5,779 nt of DNA from Alistipes sp. (GTDB taxonomy: Bacteria; Bacteroidota; Bacteroidia; Bacteroidales; Rikenellaceae), in contig JAFOEH010000153.1 of assembly GCA_017380275.1 (NCBI GenBank), positions 1 to 5,779 of the forward strand. The letters run 5' to 3'. The notes below the pieces were generated by a model. It searched no databases and was not told the origin of the DNA. It saw only the letters and a list, made by a program, of their open reading frames with translations. Numbering within the stretch: the first letter of the stretch is position 1; every line of letters begins with the position of its first letter. Positions 4,697 to 5,779 of this stretch are shown in pieces. A program made the translations under genes and the position numbers.

Positions 4697-5779
4697 ATGG
4701 AAAATTTCAAACCTACGGCCTACACCCTTCAGTGTGTGGCTACCGAGCGTCAATTTGAGGATACAGGTTGGGTACTCGAAGATAAGGAGTGTGGCGAACC
4801 TTCGTTGGTAAGAGCCATCTACGAGAATAAGAAGTTGCAGCTTCGCGGCGAGGAGTATGGCTTCTACACCTTCTGCGATTGGCTCCCCGTCAAGCGTCTT
4901 TTGCAAGGCTCGGCCGCTCCCGTTACCTACCGTAGCGAGGGCTTGGCTAAGCATTTGGGCCTAAAGAATCTCTACATCACCCTTAACGGCTACTCGCCTC
5001 GTCACGGTGCGAAGATGTCCACCTGCTCATTCAAGGAGACCGAGGCATATAGCGTCTGCGGACGTATGGATGCCACGAACGACCGTATTCTGGTTGTTGC
5101 TTCGGCAGGTAATACGGCTCGCGCCTTTGCTAAGGTATGCTCGGAGAATAATATCCCCTTGCTGCTCTCTGTTCCCGCCGACAACCTCTCGGCTCTGTGG
5201 TTCGAGAAGCCTATCAACCCCTGCGTGAAACTCATCGCTTGCGAGCGTGGTGGCGACTACTTCGATGCTATCCACCTGAGCGATCTGGCTCTCAAGTCGC
5301 CTCGCTTTTATGCCGAGGGCGGTGCCAAGAACGTAGCACGCCGTGACGGTATGGCCACCACAGTACTCTCGGCCGCGACCACCATCGGCCGCATCCCCGA
5401 CTACTATTTCCAGGCTGTTGGTAGTGGTACAGGTGCAATCGCCGCTTGGGAGGCCAATATGCGCCTTATCGAGGATGGCTCGTATGGAAGCAATATGATG
5501 AAACTTATGGTGTCTCAGAACGCCCCCTTCGTTCCTATGTTCGATGCGTGGCGTGCCGACTCTCGCGCAATGCTTCCCTACGATGCCGACAAGGCTCGTC
5601 GCGATGTAGCTATCATCGATGCCAAGGTGCTCTCAAACCGCAAGCCCCCCTACGGAATCAAGGGTGGTCTGTACGATGCACTGAAGGCTACCAATGGCGA
5701 GATTCTGGTCGCCACCAATGCTCAGGCACGCAAGGCTGCCAAGCTTTTCGAAGAGTTGGAGGGTGTCGATATCCACCCC
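4697..5779 (+). CDS. Cysteate synthase-like PLP enzyme (threonine-synthase superfamily), 3' end beyond the window
   Basis: 361 codons are present and the frame is open at the right edge; about 50-80 residues are probably missing. It is a fold-type II PLP enzyme: Lys113 in TCSFKE is the likely Schiff-base lysine, ASAGNTARAFA (135-145) contacts the cofactor, and GSGTGA (242-247) is the phosphate-binding loop. The DWLPV (61-65), PVTYRSEGLAKHLGL (75-89) and NLYI (91-94) segments resemble cysteate synthase more than ThrC, which carries a GSFKDR-type motif. Cysteate synthase, characterised in Methanosarcina, converts O-phosphoserine and sulfite to L-cysteate and phosphate. In Bacteroidota the product would serve sulfonolipid synthesis, where cysteate is acylated to capnine-type bases. 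No signal peptide is present, so the enzyme is cytosolic. The N-terminal zinc ribbon typical of the superfamily is degenerate: Cys13 and Cys32 remain without their CxxC partners. The start at 4697 is the first ATG after the -7 box; no Shine-Dalgarno is seen. Plain threonine synthase is the main alternative. Confidence 0.75.
   Translation, partial: MENFKPTAYTLQCVATERQFEDTGWVLEDKECGEPSLVRAIYENKKLQLRGEEYGFYTFCDWLPVKRLLQGSAAPVTYRSEGLAKHLGLKNLYITLNGYSPRHGAKMSTCSFKETEAYSVCGRMDATNDRILVVASAGNTARAFAKVCSENNIPLLLSVPADNLSALWFEKPINPCVKLIACERGGDYFDAIHLSDLALKSPRFYAEGGAKNVARRDGMATTVLSAATTIGRIPDYYFQAVGSGTGAIAAWEANMRLIEDGSYGSNMMKLMVSQNAPFVPMFDAWRADSRAMLPYDADKARRDVAIIDAKVLSNRKPPYGIKGGLYDALKATNGEILVATNAQARKAAKLFEELEGVDIHP

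Noticed and set aside
4622..4954. 110-codon minus-strand frame over the start of the cysteate synthase-like gene
   Set aside because: It spans the promoter and the antisense of a well-supported coding region and shows no family signature.
4697..5779. Plain threonine synthase annotation for the right-hand gene
   Set aside because: The catalytic lysine motif is TCSFKE rather than the GSFKDR-type ThrC motif, and the flanking segments fit cysteate synthase better; kept as the alternative.
1..5779. CRISPR array, tRNA/rRNA, insertion sequence, prophage or defence system
   Set aside because: No spaced direct repeats, cloverleaf, terminal inverted repeats, transposase or integrase motifs were seen; all long coding frames belong to ordinary metabolic or hydrolase families.

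Overview
The window looks like a chromosomal segment from a gut-type Bacteroidota, most likely Bacteroidales and possibly Alistipes-like. The evidence is the repeated TAnnTTTG promoter element (the Bacteroidota -7 box), the near absence of Shine-Dalgarno sequences, AT-rich intergenic gaps between richer coding DNA, and the gene families present (secreted S9 peptidase, esterase, DUF1080 lipoprotein, SGNH hydrolase). The cysteate synthase-like gene fits lineages that make sulfonolipids. The genus is an inference; no rRNA or marker gene is present.

Layout, left to right. A minus-strand pair occupies 1-2774: an exported alpha/beta-hydrolase of the esterase D/feruloyl-esterase type (1950-2774), followed 5 nt later by an exported S9 peptidase of the dipeptidyl-peptidase IV type (1-1944), whose catalytic domain runs off the left edge. 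The 141-nt gap at 2775-2915 is a divergent promoter region with one -7 box for each direction and an 8-bp palindrome between them. On the plus strand follows a DUF1080 (3-keto-disaccharide hydrolase family) lipoprotein (2916-3527) with a strong intrinsic terminator. Next comes an unrecognised 41-codon gene for a Lys/Thr/Asp-rich, three-cysteine peptide (3671-3796). A long hairpin at 3804-3839 can terminate both this gene and the convergent minus-strand SGNH/GDSL hydrolase (3856-4572). The 124-nt gap at 4573-4696 is a second divergent promoter region. On its right, a PLP enzyme of the threonine-synthase superfamily (4697 to the right edge) is best read as cysteate synthase.

Functionally, four of the six genes encode exported hydrolase-type proteins acting on peptides, esters or sugars outside the cytoplasm. 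They are not a polysaccharide utilization locus: no SusC/SusD pair or regulator is visible. The cysteate synthase-like gene stands apart, with its own promoter; its expected product, L-cysteate, would feed sulfonolipid (capnine-type) synthesis. No tRNA, rRNA, CRISPR array, insertion sequence or integrase was seen, and no gene-free stretch exceeds 150 nt.
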